Assembly (NCBI GenBank): GCA_032718475.1
Contig: JAUCBJ010001188.1
Coordinates: 1 to 64,000 of the forward strand
Direction of reading: 5' to 3'
Source of the DNA: Nemertoderma westbladi
Taxonomy: Eukaryota; Xenacoelomorpha; Nemertodermatida; Nemertodermatidae
DNA: 64,000 bases
Shown here: in pieces, positions 50,554 to 61,026 of the stretch
Layout of the letters: each line of letters opens with the position of its first letter
Position numbering within the stretch: the stretch's first letter is position 1
Program-made: the position numbers and the translations under genes
Notes under the pieces: model-generated
What the model was told of the DNA's origin: nothing
Seen by the model: only the letters and a program-made list of their open reading frames with translations
The model's database searches: none

Positions 50554-52383
50554 TTATATCTGACAAAAACATTTTTCTGAGAAACTATTGTAGTCCCTAT
50601 AAGATACCCAGTTGCCAGTGTTGGGCGCGTTCATTTTGTTTAGTTTAGAATTTATATTAAATGTTATGAATTCATGATCTGAGAAGTAACATGGAAATGT
50701 GTTGCTCTCCGTTCTATCTAATGAAAACGAAGTAATAAAAAGGTCCAACAGGGTGTCAATTGTTTTGCCATAACGTGTAGGATTCTTTTCATCAGCTATA
50801 GAGAGTCCATATTGGCCCAAGATTGTTTTAAAATATTCGACTTTTTTATCGGTGGAATTTAACATATTTATATTAAAATCTCCCATTATCGCAATTTTCT
50901 TACTCGTAGAATTAATAGCACTTTCTAGTTCATCATTAAATTGATTTATGAAGAGTGATGAATTTTTTGGTGGGCTGTATACTAGCCCAACAATAAATTC
51001 ATTACTAACTTCTATCCAAATTGAATCATATTTATTTGTAGTTTTGGTTAATTTAATATCTGCTCGTACTTGATGATTAACACTGTCGGGTATATAGATA
51101 AGTACACCTCCCCCATTTTTATTACGTCTATCAGCTCGATATAAATTGTAGCCAGCCAACTTGACACTTCTATTTGGTACGTTTTTTTTAAGCCATGACT
51201 TAGTCACACCTATAATTAGATTGTCATCTATACTGGTTAATATGTCTTTTAATTCCGAGTAGTTTTTGACGATACTTCTGGCATTTAAAAGTAAAAATTT
51301 GGTTTGGTTTTTATTTTCTAGCAAGTAGTATCTCACATTATTTAGATGTTGTCTATTTTTTCCAAACTTAATTGTATATTTATTATTACTTTTAGGATCA
51401 ATGTAGTTTATGTTTGGCGTCGGGCCAGGGTTCTTGTGAACATCTCCAGCACGGTTTATTATAGTTATGATGGTGTGCGAAATAATAATAATATCTGTAA
51501 TATAAAATATATATCGCATGAAAATAATAATATAACATTTTATGAAAACAAATGTATTTCTTTTCATAATTTGTCTTACTGAATTGCGTTCTTTGTTTGT
51601 AATTTTGTGTCCTAGTTTCGAGTGATGTCTTTTTTGTATTCCTATTATATTCGTTTGCCAAGCTGAGTAAATTAATATTAAAATTATTAGCCGTTGTGGC
51701 GAATATATATTGTAATGATGTGAACGTAGTATTACAATATATGTCACTATAGTAGTTATGAATAAGAGTGTGAAATGTACAAATGGACTTCCCGCAAACA
51801 AATGGCAGTTAATATTTATTTTTATATTAAGGGAGATGTGTATCAAGTTACCAATTAATGCATATAAAAATATAAATCTGTAATTATTTTTGTTACCTGA
51901 TACAACACAGCTTATATGACATTTTTTATTAAAATAATTATATATTTCAGAAAAATATTTTGGGTAAAATGCTTCATAATTTGCCGCATATTGAATTATG
52001 TATCCTATTTTATAAATGGTGCTAATGACAGTTGCCAGGTACTGGTGGCTAACGAGGAAGATCAAAATAACTATAAAATAATCAATAACACAGTATTTAT
52101 CATTATCAATAAGAGATTGTACTTGTACATGGGATCTGTATGAGTATAATGTGGGGAATCGAAATTGTGTACCGGTACCGGTAATGCTGCTTGTGCGGTT
52201 ATTACATACATTTAAAGAAATTATATCGCAATAATTGGACCGGTAGATACATGTACCGGTATATATTTGAATATTATTTTTGCAGTAAAATAATAAAATT
52301 ACCATAAAAGGAAAAATAAAATTTATCATTGGATGATAAACGAACATTATAAAATGGTCATTTCGTTTGATATTATTAATCAA
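50554..52383 (-). CDS. LINE ORF2 N-terminal part: membrane-like region, 2A-like motif, endonuclease
   Basis: 609 aa. Residues 1-300 hold several hydrophobic stretches (such as FIFPFMVILLFY and FTLLFITTIVTYIVIL). At about 310-321 is AGDVHKNPGP, close to the D(V/I)ExNPGP ribosome-skipping 2A consensus but with His for Glu. From about 364 an APE-type endonuclease follows: FLLLNARSIV, GGGVLIYIP, MGDFNINML and SDHEFITFNI. It then breaks off before RT. 2A motifs are known at the N-terminus of ORF2 in CR1/L2-type elements of invertebrates; such a long hydrophobic leader is unusual. The leader may be non-coding sequence that happens to be open. Confidence 0.7.
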   Translation of the reverse strand: MINNIKRNDHFIMFVYHPMINFIFPFMVILLFYCKNNIQIYTGTCIYRSNYCDIISLNVCNNRTSSITGTGTQFRFPTLYSYRSHVQVQSLIDNDKYCVIDYFIVILIFLVSHQYLATVISTIYKIGYIIQYAANYEAFYPKYFSEIYNYFNKKCHISCVVSGNKNNYRFIFLYALIGNLIHISLNIKININCHLFAGSPFVHFTLLFITTIVTYIVILRSHHYNIYSPQRLIILILIYSAWQTNIIGIQKRHHSKLGHKITNKERNSVRQIMKRNTFVFIKCYIIIFMRYIFYITDIIIISHTIITIINRAGDVHKNPGPTPNINYIDPKSNNKYTIKFGKNRQHLNNVRYYLLENKNQTKFLLLNARSIVKNYSELKDILTSIDDNLIIGVTKSWLKKNVPNRSVKLAGYNLYRADRRNKNGGGVLIYIPDSVNHQVRADIKLTKTTNKYDSIWIEVSNEFIVGLVYSPPKNSSLFINQFNDELESAINSTSKKIAIMGDFNINMLNSTDKKVEYFKTILGQYGLSIADEKNPTRYGKTIDTLLDLFITSFSLDRTESNTFPCYFSDHEFITFNINSKLNKMNAPNTGNWVSYRDYNSFSEKCFCQI

Positions 52384-52452
52384 TTAGTTTGCCTCTAGCT
52401 GAAAATAAAAGATGATGAACATTATATAAAGAATATATAAATGAATATATAT

Positions 52453-54009
52453 TTAGACACTGATATTACCGTGGGCTGTGATTGCCCTTATTAGGGCTAT
52501 TGCCGAATCAACTAACGGGTTACCGGCGTTGCTGTTCAGCCCTCTGTCCGAACTAACTGTGTTGGATTGATTTGCCGCACAAAAGTCAAAATAATAGGGC
52601 TGATCGAATTGTCGATGCGGTGTAGCGATGAATGGTTGATGGATATTCCGGTACATTGCCATGGGTTGTTGCAAGTTGGTCGATTTACGAGGGTACTCAT
52701 GGTGGAATTGCTGCGTATCTGCAGGTGTAGGATGATATTTCCACGCAGATGCCGGGGGCAATTGCCTGTTATGTTGCAAGCGATAATTTCCTCCCCCTCT
52801 ATTCATCAGAGGTGGTTGGGGGTAGGAAGTTTGTTTAAATTGATGCGGGTTCGAGCAGCGATATTCGGACGGAACGGAACTATTCGTCTGCTGCTTGTGT
52901 GCGTGAGGTCCATGTATTTGCAGCTTTATATTTCTCGCAAGTATTCCAATATATTTTGCGGCGATATGTTTGGTGTCAAATAAGTGTGATCTTTTAATAT
53001 TCGACTGCTCAACCAATCTAACACCGACCTTTTGACATAGCTTCCGGATTTCTCCGTTGATTGCGTCTACATTGACATCCGAACGAGTGATGATCTCAGA
53101 AACGTGGATATCGCAAAGAGGCCACTTTTTGCGAATAGTCTCGATACTTTCGTGTGTATTATTTATTATTAAAGAGGTATTATGATTTTCGGGATTGAAG
53201 TCATTAGTCCCCGTTTGGATATACACATGGTTGATTTTATTTGAAAATTTATTTATAGAGGACGTAGTATTCCGTAGGAGGTCGCCCGTTGTGGCACAGG
53301 GAACCATGCGGGCTGCCCGGTCAATTTTGCGCGGATATATATACTTCCGGTTACTATCCATGAATAGCAGGGTAGTAACTCTGTTATCTTTGTCTTCCGT
53401 TGGTGTAACCCTGATAAATTCGGTGGTATCGGTATCAATATCAATGACTGTCGGTGTTTCTGCGGTAGTACCGGAATTCGATTGAGTATGAGAACCGTTA
53501 CCCGTAATTATTTGGTTTGAATCTGGCTGTTCCAACTCCTGTATAATTTCTGAATCAGATTGCCCAGCATCTCGATATCCCGATGCATGGTCGCATTGAC
53601 CAGGAGTTAGCTGGGTTTTGTTATCGGTATAGGTCGTGGCAGTAGAACAGAGGCTAGATTCGACTATGCGCTCGAGATTATGAATGCGCATCATGTCGCC
53701 TCGCCGTATCTCTTTTACCTGGGCAAGTTCGAGTTCAACCGTAGCCAGACGATCAAGTAATCGGCTATATAATACCAGACATTGAGCCCCATCATGTACA
53801 CCAGGTGTATGAGGGCTACCGTTACATGACGGTGTCACGTTGTCGGTACCGGTAGGAATATCGCTAGAACTATCATTACGATTGTACGTTGTATTTAAAT
53901 CAGTACCAGTACCGGTAGCGACGTCTGGGGTATATGGAGACTCACTGAGTGACCTAGGTTTAAATGAATGGGATTCAATACAACCTAGGTTTAAATGAAT
54001 GGGATTCAA
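52453..54009 (-). CDS. LINE ORF1 with SGNH-hydrolase domain
   Basis: 518 aa. A coiled-coil-like stretch (LLDRLATVELELAQVKEIRR, about 80-120) precedes an SGNH/GDSL esterase-like domain with FMDSN (Ser block, about 210), QTGTNDFN (GxND block, about 268) and FDTKHIA (DxxH block, about 346). Esterase domains in ORF1 are known for CR1-group LINEs. The C-terminal 150 residues are His/Gln/Pro-rich. The first 20 or so residues (MNPIHLNLG...) are encoded by the satellite, so the element is 5'-truncated and the true start is lost. Confidence 0.75.
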   Translation of the reverse strand: MNPIHLNLGCIESHSFKPRSLSESPYTPDVATGTGTDLNTTYNRNDSSSDIPTGTDNVTPSCNGSPHTPGVHDGAQCLVLYSRLLDRLATVELELAQVKEIRRGDMMRIHNLERIVESSLCSTATTYTDNKTQLTPGQCDHASGYRDAGQSDSEIIQELEQPDSNQIITGNGSHTQSNSGTTAETPTVIDIDTDTTEFIRVTPTEDKDNRVTTLLFMDSNRKYIYPRKIDRAARMVPCATTGDLLRNTTSSINKFSNKINHVYIQTGTNDFNPENHNTSLIINNTHESIETIRKKWPLCDIHVSEIITRSDVNVDAINGEIRKLCQKVGVRLVEQSNIKRSHLFDTKHIAAKYIGILARNIKLQIHGPHAHKQQTNSSVPSEYRCSNPHQFKQTSYPQPPLMNRGGGNYRLQHNRQLPPASAWKYHPTPADTQQFHHEYPRKSTNLQQPMAMYRNIHQPFIATPHRQFDQPYYFDFCAANQSNTVSSDRGLNSNAGNPLVDSAIALIRAITAHGNISV

Positions 54010-54275
54010 TATAACCTAGGTTTAAATGAATGGGATTCAATACAACCTAGGTTTAAATGAATGGGATTCAATATAACCTAGGTTTAAAAGACGTATCTTG
54101 GTTTAAATGAATGGGATTCAATATAACCTAGGTTTAAATGAATGGGATTCAATATAACCTAGGTTTAAATGAATGGGATTCAATACAACCTAGGTTTAAA
54201 TGAATGGGATTCAATATAACCTAGGTTTAAATGAATGGGATTCAATATAACCTAGGTTTAAATGAATGGGATTCA
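53952..54275. repeat. 31-32-bp satellite array, right part
   Basis: About ten units of the same satellite as 47,860-48,245, including a variant with AAGACGTATCTTGG. The array was one block before the LINE inserted. Confidence 0.93.
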
Positions 54276-55915
54276 GGTGTACTGGTCAAACCAAATGGCA
54301 TATGTTTAAAATGAAGTAAACCAATATGAGAATACTGTTCTCCTAAGACCATGTTTTTTTTAAAGATTCAGACTGCTCGAATATAATGTATCTCCACTAA
54401 TCATAGGATTATCTAAATATCCAGTTATCATCGTCAACTCCATGGAGGTTTTATTACTATATCGTTACACCATACAGTTGCAATAGTCTGGGGTGTAGGT
54501 TAGTTTTCATTGTTCCTGCATTACTACTGTCACTTTCCGATTGGTGTTATGCGAGAATATAAAAAAGGTTACAGCAATGTAGAAGTTATAAATAAAAATT
54601 ATTAACCGCTTGAACCCCTGTAGTAATGAGAAACAATGAAAACTAGGTTTTTAAAGGTTTTCAAACCAGATTGATCTACTGTGTACTGTCTATACTAACT
54701 ATTTACGGTAGGCCTACGTCCTAATATCAATTTCATTTATCAGCTGTATTTTACATATATATTAAGCGTATGTATTCTTACTTAGTTATTATATTTCATT
54801 TAATTTCTAGAATATAGCATGATGAAGACCCAAGTCGAAAATTTACAAAACAAACCTTTTTTAGCACTATATTGGCTTTATTAAATTACTATTTCAATTT
54901 ATATTAAAATAATATAGTAATAATAATATATATATACACCATGACGTAATATATGATGTCATTTTCTGTGGACACTAACTCCCCCCCAAATTTTTCTACA
55001 AATCTTTATCATATTGCTTGAAATTTGAAACACAACTAGTTCAACTCACCGTGGTTGTTACCATGAAGCCGGAATTTTCGATTTCGCCTTTAAATGTTTC
55101 CTATAAGAGTTTTAAAAAAGTGTCTTTTGTGAAATTGCACCCTCCGTATCATTGCCGTTCTTCACATTAGTCGTAATTTTTTCATATCAATTTAAAGATT
55201 GCGCTGCAAGGATTCCAAATATGTAATAATATCTGAATTTCGTTGAGAAACAGCTGAGAAATAGGCGTTCAAAGACTGCAAGAATTATTGTTCGCTGCAA
55301 GCCATTTATTCAATTTAATAAATACGCAATATTCTGGAACAATTTGTTTATGTATGATTAGCTACGCAATATAGATAGATATTGTATACCATTTCTGTTT
55401 CTATTGTTGCCTACCAACTCATAGATTAAATAACACGTTCTAGAATTTTTTGTATTTATTAAATAGAATAAATGGCTGTCATTTTACCAACTTGTCTCAA
55501 GACGTTCCAAGAGTTCCACTGGTCAAGAACCTCCAAGAGGTGAAAATTTCCTCAAAGAGAGACCAATAACTCTCAAGAGTGACCAACATAGTTTTACCTT
55601 CAATTCAAATCAGGAATGTCGAACTTTTTAGAAGGATGATATTCCTTCTTCTTGATTGGGCATTGTGATTAAATTAATACACACCATCATTTTTTTACCA
55701 CACATTACTGCTACAGTATATCAATATCGAAACCTCACTCATTAAATAGTTGATATTGTTTAAATTAATTGAAGCTGAAGGGGGATGCAGGAAGGTGGGA
55801 ATTCAAGTAGTCTAAGTCACGCGGTTAATATTAAGAAATATTAGTATAGGAAAAACTCGGAACAAACGGATCAAACCAAGAGTTTATTTCAGATCAATGT
55901 TTTAAGAAATTAAAG
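54276..55915. other. Non-coding interval
   Basis: No supported gene. Contains TA-rich microsatellite-like runs near 54,930, TAGGCCTA strings, and repeated CCAAGAG/CTCAAGAG words near 55,500-55,590. Nothing else recognised. Confidence 0.5.
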
Positions 55916-55917
55916 AA

Positions 55918-56012
55918 AAAATGCTAATTCGGATGGGTTTCGAGCCCAGTAAATAAATAATAACATAGCTCCTGCCTGTGCTCTTCCGACTGAGCTAAAA
56001 TTTCGCACTTTT
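55918..56012 (-). other. tRNA-like sequence, probably a SINE head or tRNA relic
   Basis: On the minus strand, A box-like TTAGCTCAGTCGGAAGAGC and B box-like GGGCTCGAAACCC have tRNA spacing, with a pairable D arm and T arm (TGGG/CCCA). Acceptor ends pair poorly and the stretch between the arms is AT-rich and overlong, so it is not called a functional tRNA. Confidence 0.45.
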
Positions 56013-56369
56013 ATAAGGCAGTGATTTTTTATGTCCTTTTATTTGACTTTTTTTGTCATTTTTTTTTACGAATTATGCATAATGACTTTTGTTGTCCTTT
56101 TAATGACTTTTATTGTCCTTTTAATGACGTTTTATGTATGTATTTCTTCAAACTGTCAGACAGCTGATTTCTGGACTGTCAGACAGTTGATTTCACTATG
56201 CCTGTGCCAAAACATTCCATGATTCCATGATTTATAGACTATGAGATAGATTTCCATATGCGCCTGTGGTAAAAAGACTCTATATTTAATAGTTTGTGGT
56301 TGTTGTCGATAATCGATTACAACATGACGTAGCAAAACACTCATTTTATAGCCAAAAACAATTACCAAT

Positions 56370-56740
56370 TGATGGAAAGGAGCAGGTTAAGGCCGAGTTT
56401 TCTAACCAAAACAATAAACAGTCACTTTACCAAATCAGGGAAAGGAGCAGGTTACAGAGAGTTTTCTAACCAAAACAATAAACGATCACTTAACTAATTG
56501 AGGGAAAGGAGCAGGTTACAGAGGCGGGATTTTCTAACCAAAACAATAAACGATCACTTAACTTATTGAGGGAAAGGAGCAGGTTACAGAGGCGGGATTT
56601 TCTAACCAAACCTATAAACGATCGTTTAACTAATTGAGGGAAAGGGACAGGTTACAGAGGCGGAATTTTCTAACCAAAACAATAAACGATCATTTAACTA
56701 ATTGAGGGAAAGGATCAGGTTACAGAGACGATAAAACTAA
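56370..56740. repeat. 66-bp tandem repeat, about six units
   Basis: Units contain GAAAGGAGCAGGTTACAGAGG and TTTTCTAACCAAAACAATAA, then CGATCANTTAACTAATTGAG. The core AGGGAAAGGAGCAGGTTACA also occurs, reversed, at 15,239-15,260 next to the Polinton, so it belongs to a dispersed family. Confidence 0.9.
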
Positions 56741-57470
56741 TACAGTAATAGGCCTAAATTATGTGAAAGGTATATCCACATTTTCCACAATCCTGCAATC
56801 CTTGAAGGTTGATTAAAGACCTTGACCCGCTATCTTTTTGTAAATTTAATAGAAATTTGTAAACATGCGCATATTTTTATTTATTATTTTTTATTTTTTA
56901 TTTTTTTTTTTATTATTTTTGTGAATCCTAACAATCAATTTTTATTGTGAATATTTTATTGCACATAGCTTACTGTTTACTGTACCCTTGTATTTATTTT
57001 ATTTTATATTTTCAGCACTGCTTCTGTCTATTCTACTGCACCGTTTTATGCTTTTTTATTTTGAATGTAAATATGATATCTTTATTCACTGCACCAAATT
57101 TATTTATTATTTTTTTTTATCAATTTTCAGAAATTCGTAGACTATGACATTGTTGAGTTAATTTTAATTTTATTTTGTAGAATATATTTCTGTATTTTTG
57201 TGTAATTTTAGAGCCTGCTCGGGCAACCATAAGTGTTTAATTTTTAATAACCTGGTTGTTTTCTCTCCTCATGTACTTTTAATTTAATTTTTATAAATAC
57301 ATAGAGTGATAATAATAATAATAATAATCCAGTTTGGCCTATCAATTATTTAAAATTTATTAGCACAACCGGTAGGTAGGCCTTTGTTATGTAAGAGTTT
57401 TAACAAATTACTAGAAAAATACCAACAATAACCAATATACAAGGATACAAATTGCAACAAATTACAGTAT
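56741..57470. other. Non-coding interval before the gypsy element
   Basis: AT-rich with poly-T runs (56,870-56,925) and a TAA microsatellite (57,310). It holds one copy of a 40-bp direct repeat (57,391-57,430) that recurs at 60,942-60,981 beyond the gypsy element. No gene. Confidence 0.55.
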
Positions 57471-57788
57471 TGTAGTGTTGCTGTTTAGACCAAAAACAAA
57501 AATATTAAATATTTCTTTAAAAAAAATATTTAATTAAATTTTATTGGAGATATACTGTATATTGAACAACCTGTTGTCAGACCCTAGGACAGTATTCGGA
57601 ACTGCTGATTTTCTGGACTACTGCAGAATTACCAGTACGGTATTAGAGCATTTTATATATTATAATTTGGAATCATTGTACGACATAACTTCAATACATT
57701 ATTACTGTTCTGGTCGTATAGCCTTGTTATTATTATTATTGCTTTTTTCCCCTCGATATATCGATAGCAGTTATCTGGGACCTTTACA
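57471..57788 (+). repeat. Gypsy 5' LTR (318 bp)
   Basis: TGTAGTG...TTTACA. Contains an 89-bp segment (about 57,681-57,769, with TAA/TTA repeats and ATATATCGATA) that is absent from the 3' LTR. Confidence 0.88.
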
Positions 57789-57803
57789 CTGGTGACCCAG
57801 ACG
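57789..57803 (+). promoter_or_regulatory. Gypsy primer-binding site, tRNA-Trp type
   Basis: CTGGTGACCCAGACG directly follows the LTR end. It differs by one base from TGGTGACCCCGACG, the complement of the 3' end of animal tRNA-Trp (from memory). Confidence 0.6.
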
Positions 57804-57842
57804 AGATTCCTTCAAACTTTCTGACTTTCAGACTTTAGAACA

Positions 57843-58345
57843 ATGGCTAATCATCGGATCCACACCCGCCTTTCTCATTACAACAACCCACAATTTGGTT
57901 CAGACAACTCGAGGCATATTTCACAATGGAGAAAATCGAGGAAGAAAATAAAATCAACCTACTGTTTACGTTGCTCCCGACGGAACAGGCCGCGATCATC
58001 GCTTCTGGGGAAACTAAAACCTACGAGGAAGCAAAGGATTTGTTGAAAAACTCCCTGGGCGAATCGAAATACGACTTAATCCGGAAAGCAATCGCAACAT
58101 TTACCTTATCGGAAGGCGAAAGACCATCCTTAGCAGTCCAAAAACTTAAACTTCTTGCTAACGCTGCAGAGATGCCAGAGCAAAATGAGAAAGAGATTAT
58201 CGCCCGGTTATAGAAGCGATACCAAACGCTTCCGCCAAGAGTGCTCTCGCTACACAAGCGGAGAATAGTTTGGAAGATTTCCTAAAGATCGCAGACACCG
58301 TAGTCGCTGCCACAGCTACCGGATCCGCCGGATCGCCACATCCAC
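57843..58345 (+). pseudogene. Gypsy Gag fragment
   Basis: Coding signal moves through frames: TIWFRQLEAYFTMEKIEEEN into the frame 57,926-58,213 (INLLFTLLPTEQAAIIAS, YDLIRKAIATF), then past a frame change near 58,210 (AIPNASAKSALATQAENSLEDFLKIADTV). This is the capsid part of a CsRn1-like Gag. It ends abruptly near 58,345, fused to RT sequence, with no zinc knuckle. Confidence 0.7.
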
Positions 58346-60556
58346 AAGGCCATTAGAGGTTTAGACCCAAGCACTTTCCCATACTACGACGACATAATCG
58401 TTGGCTCCGCTAATATGGAAATACACAAAGTTCACCTAAAACAACTCTTTATACGTCTACAAGAACACGATTTACACGTAAACCTGTCAAAGTTCACATT
58501 TGCTGTCCCTGAAATCGATTTTTTGGGTTTTCGCATTGATACCAACGGAGTTTCACCATCTCCCACTAAAGTTGCTGAAATATCCCAACTTTCCACCCCT
58601 ACTTGTTACAAAGAACTACGTAGCCGTCTCGGGGCCATAAACTTTTATCGCCGATTCCTACCGAGAGCCGCTGAAACTCTAATCCCTCTACAGACATTGC
58701 TCAACGAGACACAACCCAGGAGAGGAGTTGTTCCACAGTTTACTTAGAAACCTGAGCATGATTCTGCCTACCTAACAATTCTTCAAACTCTACAACAGCG
58801 AATCGTATTGGTACATCCTCCCCCCAATACAAACGAACTTACGCTAACGAGTGACGCCTCAGAAGCTGCGATTGGTGCAGTTTTGGAAGCAAATGGTAAA
58901 CCACTCGGATTCTTCTCCCGACGACTCAGTCCCACTGATTCAAAACGCTCCGCCTTTGAGCACGAACTTCTCGGTTTAGCGAGTGCAGTCCTCCACTTCC
59001 GACCATACATCGAGTCTATTCGCACTCTAGCCTATACGGATCACCAACCTATCGTTGCTGCATTAGGCAAATCATGCGATCCTCCCGCACATTGGCAAAA
59101 TCGTCGCCTAGCAACCATTTCCGAATATGTCGACGAGGTACGATATATTCCCAGTTCAGCAAACGTTGTCGCCGACTCCCTTTCTCGGCCACCAAACTTT
59201 CCTACCAACAATCCTACATCACCAGTAAACAGCGGACAAAACTCTGAAACTGAAACTATTTTCAATATCACCATTGACGTCTGCAATTTTCCTGCCATAT
59301 ATGCTGCTCAACAGCAAGAGGAACTTCCTCCCAATCTCACTCCTATGCCATTCGGGGATGTTTCTCTAGCCTGTGATGTAAACTCCTCCCACCCCCGCCC
59401 TTATATTCCAGCTTGTCTCCGTGAGAATATCTTCAACCAAACTCATAATATTTCTCACCCTGGCCGCACTGCTACCCAGAGACTAATACTTTCACAATTC
59501 TATTGGCCACACGCCAAGAATGACATAAAGAAATGGGTTCGCGAGTGTCAGAACTATCAGAAAGCCAAGATTATTCGACACATACACACACCATCAGAGC
59601 CTATGCCAATTGTAACAGAGAGATTGGATATCGTCCATATCGATATCGTGGGGCCATTACCAACGATCAACAGATATTCATATTTACTGACTGCCATAGA
59701 TAGATTTTCTGGATGGCCCGCTGCAGTTCCCCTGACAGATATTCTAACTACAACCATTGCTACAGCCTTCATCAATGGATGGATTTCACTTTTCGGAATT
59801 CCACTGCATGTTATTTCGGATCGTGGAAGCCAATTCGAATCCGATTTATTTAAGAAAATCGCTACTAACCTCGGATATGTCCGTATTCGCACAACAGCTT
59901 ACCACCCACAAACAAATGGCATGATCGAACGCTTACACCGCCGTCTGAAAGACGCCATCAAGGCCCGCGATTCGGATTGGCTGCACTCAATTTCGTCCAT
60001 CCTTTGGGTTATTCGAAATACTCCTAACGAATCTAAACCTTCCCCTATTACATTACTGACTGGCGAAGCTCCCCGTTTCCCCACGAAGTTGATTAGTTAC
60101 ACGCCAACCGACCATCCCTCTATTGTTGACAAACTCTGCCAATATTTCGATCCAACCAATCATATCCATCGCCAACCCCAGCCAATAGAACGCGCCGAAA
60201 TTCGCTCCCATCTACCGCCCAACACTGATAAAGTTTGGCTGAGAATCGACAGCGTACGTCGCCCTCTAGAGGCTCCATACACTGGCCCTTACCCTATAGT
60301 GGAAGATAAAGGTTCAACTGTGGTTATCGAGAAGAATGGTAAACAACAGACAGTCAGTGTTTCCCGCCTCAAACAGTTCATACCAAAACAAACCCTTCCT
60401 TCACCACATCTAGAATTACCAATCCATACAAACCACGTCAAACCACCAAACCCAACTTCAGGGCTTCGTTCTTGTTTACACACAGCTAACCCATTGCGAA
60501 CTCGTTCTGGGCGAGTCGTTATATCTACCAAGGACAATGCGTATCATTATTATTAG
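58346..60556 (+). pseudogene. Gypsy Pol remnant: RT end, RNase H, integrase
   Basis: Begins at the RT active-site box (FPYYDDIIVGS) and continues with LQEHDLHVNLSKFTF and FLGFRI. There is an in-frame TAG at 58,745. The frame 58,808-60,556 (582 aa) has RNase H (LTSDASEAAIGAVLE, TDHQPI) and integrase: HHCC zinc region in which the last Cys is replaced by Tyr (CQNYQK), catalytic residues near VHIDIVGPLP, VISDRGSQF and TNGMIERLHR, and a C-terminal RPLEAPYTGPY...RLKQFI module. Protease and RT N-terminal two-thirds are absent. Confidence 0.85.
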
Positions 60557-60664
60557 AAACTGAAAGTAAATTATAGGGTTGTTTTCAGCATGAAATGACA
60601 CATTAAATATATTTATTTTTGTTTTAAACCGCTAGAAACTGCTCCGCCTCTAAAGGGAAGGCTG

Positions 60665-60893
60665 TGTAGTGGTGCTGTTTAGCCCAAAAACAAAAATATT
60701 AAATATTTCTTTAAAAAAAATATTTAATTAAATTTTATTGGAGATATACTGTATATTGAACAACCTGTTGTCAGACTGTAGGACAGTATTCGGAACTGCT
60801 GATTTTCTGGACTACTGCAGAATTACCAGTACGGTATTAGAGCATTTTATATATTATAATTTGGAATCATTGCAGTTATCTGGGACCTTTACA
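60665..60893 (+). repeat. Gypsy 3' LTR (229 bp)
   Basis: Matches the 5' LTR apart from the missing 89-bp segment, CCCTAG changed to CTGTAG, and a few single-base changes. Followed by the target copy GTAT. Confidence 0.88.
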
Positions 60894-61026
60894 GTATACT
60901 CTACATACACTTCAACAATAACAAAGTGAGAAATAACAGTTGTAAGAGTTTTAACAAATTACTAGAAAAATACCAACAATAATAACATGGTAACTGGTTA
61001 AGTTTGAGTTAAATTGAGTTAATCCG

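Larger units (their letters stand above)
48246..53951 (-). mobile_element. CR1/L2-like non-LTR retrotransposon inserted in the satellite
   Basis: Minus-strand LINE. The 3' end at 48,246 is a (TAA/TTA)n tail; ORF2 holds endonuclease and RT, and ORF1 an SGNH esterase. Satellite lies on both sides, with CCTAG at both junctions, which could be a short target duplication. Several frameshifts and stops make it non-autonomous. Confidence 0.85.
57471..60893 (+). mobile_element. Ty3/gypsy LTR retrotransposon, internally deleted
   Basis: LTRs at 57,471-57,788 and 60,665-60,893, a GTAT target duplication on both sides, a primer site directly after the 5' LTR, a polypurine tract (AAAGGGAAGG, 60,652-60,661) before the 3' LTR, and gag/pol remnants between. 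The primer site TGGTGACCCAGACG resembles the tRNA-Trp type used by CsRn1-like elements, with one mismatch. Gag zinc knuckle, protease and most of RT are missing. Confidence 0.9.
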
